A DNA stretch of 64,000 bases. It comes from Thomasclavelia sp. GTDB lineage: Bacteria; Bacillota_I; Bacilli_A; Erysipelotrichales; Coprobacillaceae. A program made the position numbers and the translations under genes. Below are positions 17,176-25,589 of this stretch, piece after piece. The DNA is taken from contig JAQVWN010000002.1 in the NCBI GenBank assembly GCA_028749475.1, positions 1 to 64,000 on the forward strand, in the 5' to 3' direction. How positions within the stretch are numbered: position 1 is the first letter of the stretch; each line of letters opens with the position of its first letter. The notes beneath the pieces were generated by a model that was not told the DNA's origin, did no database searches, and saw nothing but the letters and a program-made list of their open reading frames with translations.

Positions 17176-18531
17176 TTAAAAAATCAAATTACTAGAAAGT
17201 CGTTTATAATAGTAAAAACTTACGATAGCAGAGAATAACTCTGCAATTGGGAAACATAACCATACAACATTAATGTTTCCGCTAAGAGAAAGTAAATAAG
17301 CAACCGGTAATAAGACAAATAATTGTCTTATAAGAGATACAACAAGGCTGTATGTTGATTTACCGCATGCTTGGAATACTGCTCCAATAACGATGCAAAA
17401 ACTAGCTATTGGGAAGTGAATGGCAATAATTCTTAAAGCTGGTACACCAATAGAAAGCATATGGTTACTAGCATTAAATAACAGCATTAACTCCTTAGGG
17501 AATAATTCAAAAATTATAAGTCCTAAGACCATCATTGCAAAAGCATATTTAATAGCTGTAAACATAGCCTTTTTCATTCGATCTGGGCGACTTGCTCCGA
17601 GGTTATAACCAATAATAGGAATTAAACCATTGTTTAATCCAAACACTGGCATAAAGAAGAAACTTTGTAGTTTGAAGTAGACCCCAAATACAGCGGCAGC
17701 TGTAGTAGAGAATCCAATTAATATTTTATTCATTCCAAATGTCATTACACTTCCAATAGAAAGCATAATGATGGAAGGAATAGCAATAGCATAGATTTGT
17801 TTAATAACATGAAACTTTAATTTGAAATTTTTCATAGTAATATGAATATCACTATTAAATTTAAGGTTTAATGTAAGAGCAATAAGGCATGCAATGCTTT
17901 GACCTATGACTGTCGCTAAAGCAGCTCCAGCAATTCCAAGTTTAGGCATTCCAAATAATCCAAATATTAAAATAGGATCTAAAATAATATTGATAATTGC
18001 TCCAGTACCTTGAGAAATCATTGAAAAAATAGAACGACCAGTTGCTTGAAGTAATCTTTCAAAGATAACTTGTCCAAATAAACCAACTGACATTCCAACC
18101 ACAATACTAAAATATGTATTACCATAATTAATAATATCTTGACTACTAGTTTGAATTGAGAAAAATAAGTTCCCACAAGTAAAACCAATTAAAGCAAAGA
18201 TAGCACCTAGTACTAGCCAAATGATTACAGCGTGTCTAGCAATATCATTTACATGACGTTGATTCTTTTCACCTAGACTTCTAGAAAGAAGGGCATTAAT
18301 ACCAACAGCACTACCAGTCCCAAAAGCTATTAGTAAGTTTTGAGCTGGGAAAGCAAGTGATACGGCAGTTAAGGCGTTTTCACTTATTTGAGCCACGAAA
18401 ATACTATCTACGATGTTATACAAAGCTTGAACTAACATTGAAGCAATAATAGGAAGAGACATAGAAATAATAAGTTTATTAATGGGCATTGTGCCCATTT
18501 TGTTTTCTTTCGATATTACTTCATCTTCCAT
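17176..18531 (-). CDS. MATE-family efflux transporter
   Basis: A 451-residue protein with about 12 membrane helices in two MATE halves, exporting drugs or metabolites against Na+ or H+. Family features include LPIIASMLVQALYNIVDSIFV at helix 1, SLAFPAQNLLIAFGTGSAVG at helix 2, the GRSIFSMISQGTGAIINIILD segment and the second-half NNGLIPIIGYNLGA. It resembles the NorM/DinF-like group common in Bacillota. The start overlaps the end of the upstream kinase-like gene by 16 bases, and AAGGA lies 11 bases upstream. It is followed directly by the 40-residue membrane protein. Substrate is unknown. Confidence 0.9.
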   Translation of the reverse strand: MEDEVISKENKMGTMPINKLIISMSLPIIASMLVQALYNIVDSIFVAQISENALTAVSLAFPAQNLLIAFGTGSAVGINALLSRSLGEKNQRHVNDIARHAVIIWLVLGAIFALIGFTCGNLFFSIQTSSQDIINYGNTYFSIVVGMSVGLFGQVIFERLLQATGRSIFSMISQGTGAIINIILDPILIFGLFGMPKLGIAGAALATVIGQSIACLIALTLNLKFNSDIHITMKNFKLKFHVIKQIYAIAIPSIIMLSIGSVMTFGMNKILIGFSTTAAAVFGVYFKLQSFFFMPVFGLNNGLIPIIGYNLGASRPDRMKKAMFTAIKYAFAMMVLGLIIFELFPKELMLLFNASNHMLSIGVPALRIIAIHFPIASFCIVIGAVFQACGKSTYSLVVSLIRQLFVLLPVAYLLSLSGNINVVWLCFPIAELFSAIVSFYYYKRLSSNLIF

Positions 18532-19115
18532 AAAGAACCATCCTTAAAAATTTCAGTAATAATACTAGCTACTTCTTCAATTCCAATATCGGAATTAATA
18601 GCTAAATCATAATTGTTGGCATCGCCCCAATCATAGGTAGTGTAGTTATTATAATAAGATTTACGCATTTTATCTCTTTTTTCTACATAACGATGATAAT
18701 TTTTATGATCTTCATGATATACATTTTTTACTCTATTTACTCTAGATTCTAGAGGAGCATAGATATAAATTCTAAATACATTCTTTTCATCTTCTAAGAT
18801 ATAGTTAGCACAACCATTAACGATAATACTATCTTCATTGGCACTCGCTAACTCTTTAATAATCTTAGCTTGAGTTGTAAATACTTTATCATTTAAAGGC
18901 ATTGATTCAGGACCTGATGCAAAAGTATATGATAAAGAAGAAGCTTTTTCTTGAGATAGTTTTCTAACTGTATTTAAGTCTATTCCAAGTTCAATAGCAG
19001 CTAAATCGATAATTTCATTATCGTAATAAGCTATTTGAAGATTTTTAGCAACTTCTTGGGCAATTAGTCTTCCACCAGAACCATATTGTCTTGTGATTGT
19101 AATAATTTTACGCAT
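18516..19115 (-). CDS. cytidylate kinase-like family protein
   Basis: I place the start at ATG 19115 because AGGAGGAAA lies 7 bases upstream on the - strand; an upstream frame extension to 19163 lacks a site. The 199-residue product begins MRKIITITRQYGSGG, the variant P-loop of the cytidylate-kinase-like family (PF13189). It continues with NEIIDLAAIELGI and a C-terminal region with RVNRVKNVYHEDHKNYHRYVEKRDKMR, a lid-like Arg/His-rich helix, and YDWGDANNYDLAINSD. These proteins are distinct from Cmk and their substrate is not established. It is the first gene of a three-gene operon with a MATE exporter and a microprotein, a combination common in gut Bacillota. Confidence 0.85.
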   Translation of the reverse strand: MRKIITITRQYGSGGRLIAQEVAKNLQIAYYDNEIIDLAAIELGIDLNTVRKLSQEKASSLSYTFASGPESMPLNDKVFTTQAKIIKELASANEDSIIVNGCANYILEDEKNVFRIYIYAPLESRVNRVKNVYHEDHKNYHRYVEKRDKMRKSYYNNYTTYDWGDANNYDLAINSDIGIEEVASIITEIFKDGSLWKMK

Positions 19116-19178
19116 AATATTTCCTCCTGAATACATCTTATCATAAATGAATATGTTTTCCATTTTATATTATGAAAA

Positions 19179-19187
19179 TGGTATAAT
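19179..19187 (+). promoter_or_regulatory. extended -10 promoter for the alpha-amylase-family gene
   Basis: TGGTATAAT lies in the 94-base divergent gap between the cytidylate-kinase-like gene and the amylase gene. The expected start is about 19194, next to GGAGG at 19196-19200. Confidence 0.6.
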
Positions 19188-19209
19188 TAGACCATGGAGG
19201 ATTGATAAT

Positions 19210-20505
19210 ATGTGGTTTAATGAAAGTGTTTTTTATCAAGTATGTACTTTGGACTTTTGCGGAGCACCAAAATCTAATGATGGAATATGTACTAATAGAA
19301 TTAAAAGATTAACTGAATTTACAGATTATTATAAAGATTTAGGCATCGGGGCTTTATATCTTAATCCGATATTTGAATCCGATTCACATGGATATGATAC
19401 AAAAGATTATCGATTAATCGATAAAAGGCTTGGAACTAACGATGATTTTAAACAAGTTGTAAGAGATATTCATTCTAAAGGAATTAAAGTTGTATTAGAT
19501 GGGGTATTTAATCATGTTGGAAGAGGTTTTTTTGCATTAGAAGATGTTAGAATTAATCGTGAAAACTCTAAATATAAAGATTGGTTTTTAATCGATTTTA
19601 ATCGTAATTCTAATTATAATGATGGTTTTTTCTATGAAGGATGGGAAGGACACTATGAATTAGTAAAACTTAATCTTGATAATAAAGAAGTTCAAGATTA
19701 TTTGTTAGAAAGTATTGGAATGTGGATTGATGAATTTGATATTGATGGTCTTCGATTAGATGTTGCTTATTGTTTACCAACTTGGTTTTTAGCAATGATT
19801 AAAGATTATACTTCTAAAAAGAAAAAGGACTTCTTTGTTTTAGGAGAAGTATTACATGATAATGCTGATTATATGATGAGTGAAGGAAAACTAGATAGTA
19901 TTACTGATTATCCTAGTTATAAAGGAATGTGGTCATCCTTTAATAGTTTAAATATGTTTGAAATTGCCCACACGTTTAATCGAAATATGAACGAGTTATA
20001 TCACGATCGTAATCTTTTACTATTCGTAGATAATCATGATGTTGAAAGAATAGCTACTAAACTTACAAATCCTAAACATTTACCTTTAATTTATGGGTTT
20101 ATGCTTGCTTGTAAAGGAATCCCATGTATTTATTATGGTAGTGAATGGGGACAAGAAGGAGCTAAAGTAGAAGGAAGTGATGATTCACTTAGACCTGAAT
20201 ACACTAAACCTTTACCTAATGAATTAACTAAATATATTAAAAAACTAATTGCTTGTCGTAATGAGAGTAAAGCTCTTCAAATGGGAGAATTTAAACAACT
20301 ACATTTAAATAATAAACAATATATCTTTGAAAGAGTAATTGATAGTGAAAGAGTAATAGTTGCTCTTAATATTGATGAGAATGAATGTCATATTGATTTT
20401 AACGCTAATGCTGGAGAAGGTATTGATTTAATTACTGGCAAAAAACATGACTTTGGTGGAGGAACTGATTTAGCTCCTTATAGTATCTATTATTGGAAAG
20501 TATAA
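19210..20505 (+). CDS. alpha-amylase family (GH13) glycoside hydrolase
   Basis: Cytoplasmic, since no signal peptide is present. ATG 19210 is chosen because GGAGG lies 9 bases upstream and the -10 box lies inside the longer frame. The 431-residue product contains the GH13 motifs: region I DGVFNHVG (about 97-104), region II GLRLD with nucleophile D184, region III GEVLHD with acid/base E213, and region IV FVDNHD with D277. The SDSHGYDTKDYRLID segment near the N-terminus is typical of cyclomaltodextrinase/maltogenic-type enzymes, but the N-terminal domain of those enzymes is missing. It probably acts on maltodextrins or glycogen-derived oligosaccharides. No transporter or other sugar gene is adjacent. 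Confidence 0.88.
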   Translation: MWFNESVFYQVCTLDFCGAPKSNDGICTNRIKRLTEFTDYYKDLGIGALYLNPIFESDSHGYDTKDYRLIDKRLGTNDDFKQVVRDIHSKGIKVVLDGVFNHVGRGFFALEDVRINRENSKYKDWFLIDFNRNSNYNDGFFYEGWEGHYELVKLNLDNKEVQDYLLESIGMWIDEFDIDGLRLDVAYCLPTWFLAMIKDYTSKKKKDFFVLGEVLHDNADYMMSEGKLDSITDYPSYKGMWSSFNSLNMFEIAHTFNRNMNELYHDRNLLLFVDNHDVERIATKLTNPKHLPLIYGFMLACKGIPCIYYGSEWGQEGAKVEGSDDSLRPEYTKPLPNELTKYIKKLIACRNESKALQMGEFKQLHLNNKQYIFERVIDSERVIVALNIDENECHIDFNANAGEGIDLITGKKHDFGGGTDLAPYSIYYWKV

Positions 20506-20506
20506 T

Positions 20507-20542
20507 AAAAGACTTATAACTTTTGGTTATAAGTCTTTTTTT
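20507..20542. terminator. bidirectional terminator between the GH13 gene and def
   Basis: AAAAGACTTATAAC and GTTATAAGTCTTTT form a 14-bp perfect stem around TTTTG, with T-runs in both orientations. It serves two convergent genes. Confidence 0.9.
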
Positions 20543-20545
20543 GTA

Positions 20546-21115
20546 TTATTCAATTTCCATGGCACCTTCAATAGGCATCATTGGATAATCTTTACTTATA
20601 TGATCATAAAATAATATACCATCTAAATGATCAATTTCATGTTGTAAACAAATAGCGATAAATCCTCTAGCTACCATTTCGATTTTTTCACCACTAATAG
20701 CTTCATAAGCTTGAACAGTAATTTTAGCATGACGAGGAACTAATCCTTTAACTTCTCTATCAACTGATAAGCATCCCTCACCATTCTTTAAATATGATTG
20801 TTTTTTGGTATATGATACTATTTTAGGGTTTACTAATTCTAAATCTGTTGAAGCAACTACTTTGCCTTCTTCATCGTATTCAGGAATATGGATTGCTATC
20901 ATTCTTTTAGGAACTCCAACTTGAATAGCAGCAAGGCCAACTCCAGGACGAAGATTGAATTCTTTGTTCCTTTCCTCATCTTGAGATATAACAAGGAATT
21001 CATGCATTTCATCCAATAATTGTTTATCTTCATCGCTTAGAGGAAGATGAACTTGTTTAGATTTAGATCTTATTTTTTTATTATTATCGTAAACGATATC
21101 TTTCATTAATAACAT
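20546..21115 (-). CDS. def: peptide deformylase
   Basis: Removes the N-formyl group from new proteins using a bound ferrous or zinc ion. The 189-residue protein is of the longer type II (Gram-positive) class. The three motifs are GVGLAAIQVG (about 58-67), EGCLSVD with metal ligand C115, and QHEIDHLDG with H159, H163 and catalytic E160. GAGGTG lies 7 bases upstream of the ATG. A - strand extended -10 (TGTTATAAT) is at 21142-21134. The gene is monocistronic between a divergent promoter region and a shared terminator. Confidence 0.95.
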   Translation of the reverse strand: MLLMKDIVYDNNKKIRSKSKQVHLPLSDEDKQLLDEMHEFLVISQDEERNKEFNLRPGVGLAAIQVGVPKRMIAIHIPEYDEEGKVVASTDLELVNPKIVSYTKKQSYLKNGEGCLSVDREVKGLVPRHAKITVQAYEAISGEKIEMVARGFIAICLQHEIDHLDGILFYDHISKDYPMMPIEGAMEIE

Positions 21116-21133
21116 GTTTTCACCTCGAGATAG

Positions 21134-21142
21134 ATTATAACA
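21134..21142 (-). promoter_or_regulatory. extended -10 promoter for def
   Basis: Read on the - strand this is TGTTATAAT. The expected start is about 21127, only a few bases before the GAGGTG ribosome site, giving a very short leader. Confidence 0.55.
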
Positions 21143-21183
21143 TATTATAAAGTTATGTTTACATTTATTTTTATGGGTATGTT

Positions 21184-21192
21184 TGGTATAAT
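21184..21192 (+). promoter_or_regulatory. extended -10 promoter for the UPF0223-ftsW-coaD cluster
   Basis: TGGTATAAT followed by a GAGGTGG ribosome site at about 21204-21210. A TTTACA sits 23 bases upstream, too far to act as -35. Confidence 0.6.
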
Positions 21193-21215
21193 TATTAAGA
21201 AATTGAGGTGGTAAG

Positions 21216-21482
21216 ATGGACTATGATTATCCTTTAGATATTTCTTGGAGTACTGAGGAAATATTAAAAGTAATGAGCTTATATAATGCTGTTGAAAAAG
21301 CTTATGAAGAAGGTATAAATAAAGATGAATTTAAAATCATTTATAATGATTTTAAAACAGTAGTAGATTCAAAAAGTGAAGAAAAACAATTAGATAAGAA
21401 ATTTAAAGAAGTATCTGGATATTCTATCTATCAAGTTGTTAAAACTGTAAATAATACTAATGATGAGATGGTGAAACTATGA
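21216..21482 (+). CDS. UPF0223 family protein (YktA-like)
   Basis: An 88-residue soluble, helical protein. Landmarks of the UPF0223 family are YPLDISWSTEEILKV at the N-terminus, VEKAYEEGI, and SKSEEKQLDKKFKEVSGYS near the C-terminus. The family is widespread in Bacillota and its function is not established. Its last four bases (ATGA) form the start of the ftsW-like gene, so it is translationally coupled to a cell-wall polymerase. This suggests, but does not show, a role linked to division or wall growth. Confidence 0.85.
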   Translation: MDYDYPLDISWSTEEILKVMSLYNAVEKAYEEGINKDEFKIIYNDFKTVVDSKSEEKQLDKKFKEVSGYSIYQVVKTVNNTNDEMVKL

Positions 21483-22720
21483 ATTCAATTAGTAGTTTCA
21501 TAAAAAGATTATTTACTAGAAAAGGTTCAGATTTAGTATTATATCTAGCTACATTTACTCTTGTAGCTACTGGAATTGTAATGATTGGCTCAGCCTCAAT
21601 TGGATCTGTTACAGATAATGGTACTGGTTGGGCTCTTACAAATATGATTAAACAATTAATCTTCGTTGTAGTAGGTATTATTGCAATGGTTCTTGTCCAA
21701 AGATTCTTTAGACCTAAACAACTAAATATACGAGTTTGTAAGATTTTATATATCGTATTTTTAGGAATGATGGCTATTTGTATAGCTTTTACTAGTGCCA
21801 ATGGATCACATGCTTGGATTAGATTAGGATCGATTACTATTCAACCAGCAGAGTTTATGAAGATAATTATGATTTTGATTTTAGCATATTATCTTTCAGA
21901 TACTGATGGAGCATATCCTAAATTAGATTCATATGGCTCAAGAGAAAAAAAACAAGAGTATTATAAAATAAAGTTTAGAGAATGTTTGCTATGGCCATTT
22001 ATGATGTTGGCTATTGCTTGCATAGTTGGAATTGCTATCCAAAAAGACTTTGGGACAACTGTTATATTAGCAGTAATTGGGGTGGTTATTTTCTTTTCAA
22101 CTCCAAGAACCTATTATACAAAATATAAAAAAGTTGCTGCTTTTTTACTTGGTGTTGGATTTATCCTAGCAGTATTTTTAGCTACATTTATCTTAAAAGA
22201 TTATCAATTATCTAGAATCTATGGTTGGTTAGATCCTTTAAGAGACTATTATGACTCAACATATCAACTAGCTAATGCTTTAATTGCCTTTACTAATGGT
22301 CATATCTTTGGTCTTGGACTAGGTAATTCAACTCAAAAATTTGGATATATTCCAGAGGCTCATAATGACTTTATTGGAGCTATTATTTACGAAGAACTTG
22401 GGATATTTGGACTTGCCTTAATGATTATTCCAACATGTATTATTATCTTTAAATTCTTAAATTATGCCTACAAAGTAAAAAGTTCTAAAGAAAGATTAAT
22501 TCTAATAGGACTTGCCACATACTTCTTCTTACATTTATTTATTAACTTAGGAGGGGTATCGGGATTAATACCAATGACCGGAGTACCATTATTATTGATA
22601 TCTTCTGGAGGTTCATCAACAGTTGCTGCTTTATGCGCTGTAGGTTTAGGCCAAAATATTATTTCTCGATACAATAAAGCTAAATTACGTGAACAACAAA
22701 CTAGTGATTTCACTATGTGA
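21479..22720 (+). CDS. ftsW: FtsW/RodA/SpoVE-family peptidoglycan glycosyltransferase
   Basis: SEDS-family polymerase that builds glycan strands from lipid II with a partner transpeptidase. The 413-residue protein has about ten hydrophobic helices. Conserved segments are GSHAWIRLGSITIQPAEFMK, QKDFGTTVILAVIG, FGYIPEAHNDFIGAIIYEELG (containing the acidic loop residues of the family) and GLIPMTGVPLLLISSGGSS. I favour FtsW over RodA from the neighbouring ylbF-rsmD-coaD genes and the GVPLLLISSGGSS ending; this is not certain. The ATG overlaps the UPF0223 gene, and the 3' end overlaps the ylbF-like gene by 32 bases. Confidence 0.88.
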   Translation: MNSISSFIKRLFTRKGSDLVLYLATFTLVATGIVMIGSASIGSVTDNGTGWALTNMIKQLIFVVVGIIAMVLVQRFFRPKQLNIRVCKILYIVFLGMMAICIAFTSANGSHAWIRLGSITIQPAEFMKIIMILILAYYLSDTDGAYPKLDSYGSREKKQEYYKIKFRECLLWPFMMLAIACIVGIAIQKDFGTTVILAVIGVVIFFSTPRTYYTKYKKVAAFLLGVGFILAVFLATFILKDYQLSRIYGWLDPLRDYYDSTYQLANALIAFTNGHIFGLGLGNSTQKFGYIPEAHNDFIGAIIYEELGIFGLALMIIPTCIIIFKFLNYAYKVKSSKERLILIGLATYFFLHLFINLGGVSGLIPMTGVPLLLISSGGSSTVAALCAVGLGQNIISRYNKAKLREQQTSDFTM

Positions 22721-23027
22721 TGAAATCAAACAAGATAAAAGATATTTAGAATTTAAAAAAGCTAGTGAAGCATTAAATAATAAAGAAATTCAAAATTTAT
22801 TACAAAGGTATCAAGAAGCAATTTCTAATTTAAATTCCCAGCAACAATATTCTAAATATATTGATATAAGTGAAGCTAAAAACAAATTAAAAGATGTAAA
22901 AGAAGAAGTTAGTAAAAATAAAATCATTCAAAATTATTATCATACCTACTATGAGTTAAATAACTATTTAGATGAAATATTAGATGTGATTTTAAAAGAT
23001 GTTGATACTGGTAGAGGAAATATATGA
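22689..23027 (+). CDS. ylbF: YlbF/YmcA family regulator
   Basis: A 112-residue all-helical protein. The pattern CDEIKQDKRYLEFKKASEALNNKEIQNLLQRYQEA matches the YlbF/YmcA (Com_YlbF) family. In Bacillus subtilis, YlbF with YmcA and YaaT modulates RNase Y and affects sporulation, competence and biofilm. The start is uncertain: GTG 22689 gives full family length but has no ribosome site and lies 32 bases inside ftsW, so expression would depend on coupling. GTG 22704 is an alternative. The gene lies between ftsW and rsmD, and its stop overlaps the rsmD start (ATGA), as in the conserved ylb region of other Bacillota. Confidence 0.78.
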   Translation: MNNKLVISLCDEIKQDKRYLEFKKASEALNNKEIQNLLQRYQEAISNLNSQQQYSKYIDISEAKNKLKDVKEEVSKNKIIQNYYHTYYELNNYLDEILDVILKDVDTGRGNI

Positions 23028-23572
23028 GAGTAATAGCTGGTAAATATAAAAGCCGAGTTCTTAAAGCACCTAAATCAAGTTTAACTAGACCAACAACTGA
23101 TAAGAATAAAGAAAATATGTTCAATATTTTAAATCCTTATTTATCTTCTGGTAATGTTTTAGATTTATTTGGAGGTAGCGGTGGTCTAGGAATAGAAGCG
23201 TTGTCTAGAGGCTATAATTATCTTTATAGTTGTGACAAGCAATATGAAGCTTTTAAAACAATTAAAGAAAACATCAAGACCTTAGGTATTAATGATGCTT
23301 TAGTGTTAAAGATGGATTATAAAAAAGCATTATCTAAACTAAAAGAAAATCAAATTAAGATTGATTTAGTGTTCTTAGATCCTCCTTATGGTAAAGGAAT
23401 GGTTGATGGAATTATGGATACTTTAGATCATGATTCTTTATTAAATAATGAAGCTATTATAGTGATTGAAGAATTGATAGAGACAAAGTTTGATTTATCA
23501 AACAGCTATCAATTATTAAAAAGAAAAGAATATGGAATTACAGCTTTAAATATATATCGATACGAGGTATAA
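23024..23572 (+). CDS. rsmD: 16S rRNA (guanine(966)-N(2))-methyltransferase
   Basis: SAM-dependent methylation of G966 of 16S rRNA. The 182-residue protein starts MRVIAGKYKSRVLKAP, typical of RsmD. The SAM-binding loop is VLDLFGGSGGLGIEALSRG at about residues 43-61, and the catalytic motif IV is DPPYGKG near 125. The TRPTTDKNKENMFNIL segment is also diagnostic. It overlaps ylbF upstream by four bases and lies 2 bases before coaD, matching the common rsmD-coaD pairing. Confidence 0.95.
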   Translation: MRVIAGKYKSRVLKAPKSSLTRPTTDKNKENMFNILNPYLSSGNVLDLFGGSGGLGIEALSRGYNYLYSCDKQYEAFKTIKENIKTLGINDALVLKMDYKKALSKLKENQIKIDLVFLDPPYGKGMVDGIMDTLDHDSLLNNEAIIVIEELIETKFDLSNSYQLLKRKEYGITALNIYRYEV

Positions 23573-23574
23573 AG

Positions 23575-24057
23575 ATGAAAGAAAATATTGCAGTATATAC
23601 TGGAACATTTGATCCAGTCACTAATGGACATTTAGATATTATTGAAAGAGCTAGTCGAATATTTGATAAACTATATGTAACTATCTGTATCAATCCAGAT
23701 AAGAATTCATTATTTAGTGTAGAAGAAAGAATGGAATTACTTAAAGAAGCTACAAAAGATTATGAAAATGTTATAATAGACTCAACTGATAAACTATCAG
23801 TTGAATACGCAAAAGAAGTCGGAAGTAAAATTCTAGTTCGTGGTATTAGAGCTACAATGGATTTTGAATATGAACTTCAACTTGCATTTTCTAATCAATA
23901 CTTAGATAAAGATGTGGATATGGTCTTTTTAATGACTAAACCATCTCATTCATTTATCTCATCTTCAGCTATTAAGGAAATTGCTTCTCATAATAAAGAA
24001 GTTAAGACTTTAGTCCCTGAGTGTGTCGAAAAAGCTTTATTTAAAAAATTATCATAG
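23575..24057 (+). CDS. coaD: phosphopantetheine adenylyltransferase
   Basis: Converts 4'-phosphopantetheine and ATP to dephospho-CoA, the penultimate step of coenzyme A synthesis. The 160-residue product has the normal length of this nucleotidyltransferase. Motifs are GTFDPVTNGHLDI with the HxGH-type NGH, RGIRATMDFEYELQL with the substrate Arg, and the SSSAIKE ATP loop near residue 130. GAGG lies 7-8 bases before the ATG. It follows rsmD by 2 bases, and its stop merges with the ribosome site (TAGGAGG) of the small membrane peptide gene. Confidence 0.95.
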   Translation: MKENIAVYTGTFDPVTNGHLDIIERASRIFDKLYVTICINPDKNSLFSVEERMELLKEATKDYENVIIDSTDKLSVEYAKEVGSKILVRGIRATMDFEYELQLAFSNQYLDKDVDMVFLMTKPSHSFISSSAIKEIASHNKEVKTLVPECVEKALFKKLS

Positions 24058-24067
24058 GAGGTTTTTT

Positions 24068-24259
24068 ATGAAAAAGAAATTAACTATTGCATTTACTATG
24101 GTTACATTATTAATTAATAGTGTTGTTCCAACGTTTGCTTTAAGTGCCAATACTGGTGATGATACTGATATGACACCATATATAATTATGGTAGTTTTAG
24201 CAGCTGTAATAATTGTAGGATATATTGTTTATAAAATTATCAAAAAGAAGAAAAAATAA
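24068..24259 (+). CDS. 63-residue exported membrane peptide resembling a bare surface-anchor signal
   Basis: I start at ATG 24068, preceded by GGAGG 6 bases upstream; an extended frame from 24023 lies inside coaD and has no site. The product has a signal peptide (about 1-24, MKKKLTIAF ... PTFA), a short segment LSANTGDDTDM, one membrane helix (about 35-55, IIMVVLAAVIIVGYIVY) and a tail of lysines (KIIKKKKK). TG-D-hydrophobic-KKKK is the layout of a sortase sorting signal of the NPxTGD type, but the proline is absent. So it looks like a signal peptide fused directly to an anchor. Function unknown. The final lysine codons form part of the terminator. Confidence 0.7.
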   Translation: MKKKLTIAFTMVTLLINSVVPTFALSANTGDDTDMTPYIIMVVLAAVIIVGYIVYKIIKKKKK

Positions 24260-24273
24260 TTTCTTCTTTTTTA
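24242..24273 (+). terminator. terminator overlapping the end of the small membrane peptide gene
   Basis: AAAAAGAAGAAA and TTTCTTCTTTTT pair over 12 bp around AAATAA, followed by TTA and A/T-rich DNA. The stem is formed by the lysine codons and stop of the upstream gene. Confidence 0.65.
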
Positions 24274-24293
24274 TTTATAAATTTATAGGCTTT

Positions 24294-24302
24294 TGATAGA
24301 AT
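24294..24302 (+). promoter_or_regulatory. extended -10 promoter for the pyr operon
   Basis: TGATAGAAT is an extended -10 with one mismatch, 22 bases before pyrC. The leader is too short for a PyrR-type attenuator. Confidence 0.5.
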
Positions 24303-24323
24303 AAAAAACGAAAAGGAGAAAAC

Positions 24324-25589
24324 ATGAAAACTTTACTAAAGAATGGAAATGTCTTTTATCATAATGAAGTAATTAAAACTAATGTTTTAATAGAAAATGA
24401 TACAATTATCAATATATCAAATTCTAATCTAGATGCTGATAAAGTAATTGATCTAGATGGAAAGTTACTTGTGCCTGGACTTGTAGATTTACATGAACAC
24501 TTAAGAGAACCAGGATTTGAACATAAGGGAACAATTAAAACAGAAACTCTTTCAGCTAAGTATGGCGGATATACTCATATCGTAGCTATGGCTAATACTA
24601 ATCCTTGTATGGATGATGTTGAAACAATTAGAGACTTTGTAAAAAGAGTTCAGAAAGATAGTGCTATTCATACTTATACTTATTCAGCAATTACTACTAA
24701 TCTTGCTGGTAAAGAAGTAGTTGATATGGAAAATATTATCAAAGAACCTATAGTAAAAGGATTCTCTGATGATGGAAAAGGTCTTCAAGATCCTTCATTG
24801 ATGGAAAATGCGATGAGTCGAGCTAGTAAACTAGGTAGTATAATTGTAGCCCATGAAGAAGATGAAAATGAATTAGTAAAAGGCGGATGTGTAAATCTTT
24901 GTGAAGCTTCTAAAGAGGCTGGACTAGTAGGAATAAACAATGCCTCTGAATATAATCATGCTAAAAGAGATCTTAAATTAGCTCTTAAAACAGGTTCTAG
25001 ATTTCATATCTGTCATATGTCAACTAAAGAAACAGTAGCTGCTCTAAAAGAAGCTAGAAAAGAAAGTAAAGACGTTTCTGGGGAAGCTTGTGTTCATCAT
25101 TTGATATTAACTGATGAAAATATTAAAACATTAAATCCTAATTATAAAATGAATCCACCTTTAAGATCGAAAGATGATTTAAAAGCTCTAATCGATGGAT
25201 TGAATAATGGAGTAGTAACTTGTATTAGTACTGATCATGCTCCTCATTCTAAGGAAGAAAAACAAAAACCTATTGATAAAGCTCCATTTGGTATTATTGG
25301 TAACGAACAAGCGTTCCCATTAATGTATACTTATTTGGTAAAAAAAGGATTAATATCTTTAGAAACAGTTATTAGATGTATGAGTATTTCTCCAGCTAAG
25401 ATTATTCATTTAAAACATGATCTAGATATTGGCTATAAAGCCAATATGGCAGTGTTTGATTTAAATGAAGAATTTATAGTAGAAGAAGATAAATTACACT
25501 CTAAAGCTTCTAATACTCCATTTATTGGAACTAAATGCTTTGGTAAGATAAAATATATAATACTTGATGGAAAGGTGGAAAAATTATAA
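24324..25589 (+). CDS. pyrC: dihydroorotase
   Basis: Zinc hydrolase cyclising carbamoyl-aspartate to dihydroorotate in pyrimidine synthesis. The 421-residue protein is a class I dihydroorotase of the amidohydrolase fold. The DxHxH metal site is DLHEHLREPG (D55, H57, H59). Further ligands lie in IVAHEEDE, FHICHMS and the STDHAPHSKEEK segment near residue 304. AAGGAG precedes the ATG. The stop overlaps the pyrK ATG by one base (TAATG), so the three pyr genes are co-translated. Other pyr genes (carAB, pyrB, pyrF, pyrE) are not in the window. Confidence 0.94.
   Translation: MKTLLKNGNVFYHNEVIKTNVLIENDTIINISNSNLDADKVIDLDGKLLVPGLVDLHEHLREPGFEHKGTIKTETLSAKYGGYTHIVAMANTNPCMDDVETIRDFVKRVQKDSAIHTYTYSAITTNLAGKEVVDMENIIKEPIVKGFSDDGKGLQDPSLMENAMSRASKLGSIIVAHEEDENELVKGGCVNLCEASKEAGLVGINNASEYNHAKRDLKLALKTGSRFHICHMSTKETVAALKEARKESKDVSGEACVHHLILTDENIKTLNPNYKMNPPLRSKDDLKALIDGLNNGVVTCISTDHAPHSKEEKQKPIDKAPFGIIGNEQAFPLMYTYLVKKGLISLETVIRCMSISPAKIIHLKHDLDIGYKANMAVFDLNEEFIVEEDKLHSKASNTPFIGTKCFGKIKYIILDGKVEKL

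Noticed and set aside
21457-21801. 114-codon - strand reading frame across the start of ftsW
   Set aside because: Antisense of a conserved membrane protein; the hydrophobic appearance is a mirror of the real gene and no start signal is present.
24274-24323. PyrR-type attenuator before the pyr operon
   Set aside because: The leader is about 20 bases from the predicted start and no antiterminator/terminator pair is visible.
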